NCBI GenBank assembly: GCA_027186245.1
Contig: CP114482.1
Span: 625,001 to 689,000, forward strand
Source of the DNA: Coriaria nepalensis
Lineage: Eukaryota; Streptophyta; Magnoliopsida; Cucurbitales; Coriariaceae
Direction: 5' to 3'
DNA length: 64,000 nucleotides
Shown here: piece by piece, positions 61,503 to 64,000 of the stretch
How positions within the stretch are numbered: the stretch's first letter is position 1
Layout of the letters: every line of letters begins with the position of its first letter
Program-made: the position numbers and the translations under genes
Notes under the pieces: model-generated
The model's database searches: none
What the model was told of the DNA's origin: nothing
The model's input: only the letters and a program-made list of their open reading frames with translations

Positions 61503-62287
61503 GGAACCTCCAGACCGATCAAAGAGAATCTTCCGAGGCCTAATGGATTCTCGAAGGCCCTATACACATTCGATATCGGACAAAACGATCTCTCCTATGG
61601 TTTTCAACACTCGAATGAAGAACAAGTTAGAGCATCCTTATCAAACATCCTAAGCCAGTTGTCTCAAGCCATTCATGCACTATACAAAGAAGGACCAAGA
61701 ATATTCTGGGTGCATAATACAGGTCCCGTAGGGTGTTTGCCGTATAGTGTGATATACCACAAATCGGAAAATATCGATCAAAGCGGATGTGTTAAGTCGC
61801 ACAATGACGTTGCACGAGAGTTTAATCGGCAGCTTAAGGTCTTGATAGTGAAGTTAAGGACAGAGCTCTCCCTTGCTGCCTTTACTTATGTTGATATGTA
61901 TTCAACCAAATATGCACTAATTAGTAATGCAAAGAATCAAGGTTATCTCTATGCTGCATCTAATTAACCTGCTACTTAATCACCTTACTGTGATCGTCTA
62001 ATGTTTATGACTTTTTGGTCGTTATGACAGGTTTTGTTGACCCATTCGAGTTCTGTTGCGGTAGTTATTATGGTTATCATATTAATTGCAGGAAGAAGGA
62101 AGTAGTGAATGGAACAGTTTATGGTAATCCTTGCAAGGATCCATCAAAGCATATAAGCTGGGATGGGATACACTACTCCGAGAAAGCTAACTGTTGGATC
62201 GCTAACCGGATTCTCAACGGATCCTTCTTGAACCCACCTGTCCCCATCCATAAAGCTTGTCAAGCTTCTACAACTGCCCGAGAATGA
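61503..62287 (+). pseudogene. GDSL esterase/lipase, 5'-truncated remnant
   Basis: Two exons remain, 61503-61941 and 62031-62287, joined in phase (NQG / FVDPFEFCCGSYYGYHINC). They carry GDSL block III (TFDIGQNDLS), the central motif IFWVHNTGPVGCLPY, and block V with the catalytic Asp-His pair (ISWDGIHYSEKAN). The N-terminal part with the signal peptide, the block I GDS nucleophile and block II is missing; nothing like it occurs upstream. The family is secreted plant esterases. Without the Ser nucleophile this copy cannot be an active hydrolase, unless an undetected distant exon exists. The remaining frame has no stops, so the truncation may be recent. Confidence 0.75.
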
Positions 62288-62678
62288 TGGTGGCTGTAGT
62301 AGGATAGTTGTGGTTTCTAGATGTTCTTTCAAACTCATGAAAATTGCTATCCAACTACCTCTAATTGCCACATCTACATCCTTTCCCATAATCAGTCTAT
62401 ACTGTTTCTTTAATCTGAAACAAAAGCAACCTTTTTCCAACATAAAATGCATCTAAGGACTAAGATTGTGTTCCACTCAATATTGTAGATTTCCAAGAGG
62501 TAATCTGTTACATCAACAAGAGAAACATGAAACTTTACTCAATCCATTTTTATTGCCAACACTGATGTAAAATGAAAATACATACATCTCTTGCTACCAT
62601 ATTATTTTCTTATTCTTCCAACTCACTTTTCAGGAAACAAAAACAATCTAAATGTTATATATACAAATCATTTTACAG
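62288..62678. other. Convergent intergenic region, GDSL remnant / TPR gene
   Basis: About 390 bp with the presumed 3' UTRs of both neighbours. No further feature is seen. Confidence 0.5.
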
Positions 62679-64000
62679 TCATAGCACCTCGATGCCATGG
62701 TCTTTACTTATTTCGGGGTTGGTATCGAGGAGAGTAACTAGTGATCTAGATTTTCGGTTTCTAGCTCTCCCAGCTTCTTTAAGCAACTCCTCTAACCTCC
62801 GCTTCTCATCAATCATGTCCGGATTTGCCGTTCCAAGTTTCTCCTCTCTCATTCCAACAACATATTCCAAAATCTCAATAGCATCATTCAACCTGCATAT
62901 GTCAATACATAAACAAATGGAGAGTCGGTCTCTAAAGCTTTTAACTGTTAAAAAATGGGCCGTGTCTAAAGTACTTAAAAAAGCATACCTTCCCATTGCA
63001 TCATAGGTACCGGCCAGATTACTATAAACGCCCAATGTATCGGGATGGTAGGGCCCGTATTCCATTTCCAATACATTTCTCGCTTCTTCAAACAAATCTG
63101 CTGCCTCGTTTATTGAATATCTTTGCACACAAACAAGCCCCATTTGATTCAAAGCAATCCCAAACAAAGCAGATTTCTTCTCCCCAATTGCTCTAAACTT
63201 TTCCACAGAACTCTTAATAACATTATAGGAATCAGAGTACTTCCCCATCATGTAATACATAACACCCATTTGAGCCTCGATTCCTGCAATTGTACTCTGT
63301 TGACCAACCGAAGTGCCTAATATCTTCAAACCCTTCTTAAGCAACTTAAGAGCGGGTTCTTGATCATTCATGGACTGATATATAGCAGAAACATCAATAA
63401 GCCCACTAGCAATCTCTTCAGAAGAGATCATCCCAGGATTTGGCTTTTGAAAAATCCTAAGCGCATTTTCACAATACGATTTTGATTCCCTAAACTTCCC
63501 GATCTTGTTATACAAGTCAGCTAACCGAACAAAAACTGAACCAACTGCCGGATGGTTATCTCCTTTAACCGATTTAAACACGTTTAGTGCTTTCTGATAA
63601 GCAAAAACTGCCTCATCATACCTCGAAAGAGCCAAATAAGCATCACCAACATTACAATCAATTGAAGCAACATCAAGCTCTTGTCCTTTAGAAGCCAAGG
63701 CCATGCTTGCTAGAACATAATGCTCAAGGGCAGTTTCATAATCTCCCTTTGAATCACAGATTAGTCCCATTAGCCTCCTATCAGCCACTTCTTCCACAGA
63801 AGAAGGTGACCCATTTTCCTTATGGATATCTAGAGCCATCTGACAAAGCTTTTGAGCCTCATCAAATTGTAAAGCTTGAACATTAGCCTCGGCTAAATAC
63901 CGATATGTTTCACCCAATCTAGGATCTGTTTCTCCCAAGGCTTGCTTCTGTATCTCTAGACCCGCTGTATAGAAAAGGATTGAGTTTTCAATCTGACCCA
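62679..64000 (-). CDS. Kinesin-light-chain-related TPR protein (KLCR/CMU type), 3' part
   Basis: The last exon is 62892-62679 and the previous exon runs from 62989 past the window end; the intron has GTATGC/TGCAG borders and joins MGR-LNDAIEILEYV in phase. At least 440 residues are visible. They consist almost wholly of tetratricopeptide repeats: ETYRYLAEANVQALQFDEA, GDAYLALSRYDEAVFAYQKAL, LADLYNKIGKFRESKSYCENAL, GVMYYMMGKYSDSYN, NLAGTYDAMGR. A basic Arg/Lys-rich tail (RARNRKSRS) ends in GIEVL. In Arabidopsis such KLCR/CMU proteins sit along cortical microtubules and help anchor them against cellulose-synthase forces. The reading frame continues open to the window edge, so the start lies outside. 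Confidence 0.88.
   Translation of the reverse strand, partial: GQIENSILFYTAGLEIQKQALGETDPRLGETYRYLAEANVQALQFDEAQKLCQMALDIHKENGSPSSVEEVADRRLMGLICDSKGDYETALEHYVLASMALASKGQELDVASIDCNVGDAYLALSRYDEAVFAYQKALNVFKSVKGDNHPAVGSVFVRLADLYNKIGKFRESKSYCENALRIFQKPNPGMISSEEIASGLIDVSAIYQSMNDQEPALKLLKKGLKILGTSVGQQSTIAGIEAQMGVMYYMMGKYSDSYNVIKSSVEKFRAIGEKKSALFGIALNQMGLVCVQRYSINEAADLFEEARNVLEMEYGPYHPDTLGVYSNLAGTYDAMGRYAFLSTLDTAHFLTVKSFRDRLSICLCIDICRLNDAIEILEYVVGMREEKLGTANPDMIDEKRRLEELLKEAGRARNRKSRSLVTLLDTNPEISKDHGIEVL

Overview
The window is nuclear DNA of a flowering plant, almost certainly a core eudicot. Evidence: GT-AG introns with AT-rich interiors, long AT-rich intergenic DNA, a stromal-type beta-carbonic anhydrase with a Ser/Thr-rich transit peptide, the chloroplast-lumen protease DEG1, a plant P4-ATPase (ALA type), a plant F-box/FBA gene, a DUF1645 protein and a kinesin-light-chain-related TPR protein. 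I do not name a species.

Positions 1-46226 hold a head-to-tail tandem array. Four near-identical units of 9738 bp (one is 9742 bp because a poly-T tract is longer) are followed by a fifth unit that ends inside a P4-ATPase gene. The array begins left of the window. Each unit carries the body of an unrecognised gene ('gene X', + strand), an F-box gene (- strand), the first eight exons of a P4-ATPase (+ strand), a transposon-like AT-rich block, and the first exon of the next gene X. Only the fifth unit runs into the native 3' end of the P4-ATPase (exons 9-11, to 47439). All five P4-ATPase copies share three lesions: an exon-1 frameshift, an apparent ~28-nt exon deletion and a lost splice donor. 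Even the full-length fifth copy is therefore a pseudogene. The F-box frames are intact in all five copies. The fifth unit differs from the others only in three sharply bounded islands (39346-39522, 40252-40595, 45940 onward); the DNA between them looks identical. This mosaic is the signature of gene conversion or unequal exchange.

Right of the array are single-copy genes and decayed genes: a DUF1645 gene (48526-49323); a beta-carbonic anhydrase of nine exons with an apparent alternative tenth exon (50838-53304); a dead tandem copy of it lacking the exon with two zinc ligands (54528-55632); a foldback MITE between them; DEG1 on the minus strand (55991-58604); a decayed beta-barrel outer-membrane protein gene on the minus strand (about 59026-61019); a 5'-truncated GDSL esterase on the plus strand (61503-62287); and the 3' part of a KLCR/CMU-type TPR gene on the minus strand that leaves the window.

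The most interesting signal is the array: a recently amplified module that keeps an F-box gene open while carrying a P4-ATPase already dead before amplification, with traces of ongoing homogenisation at its right edge.
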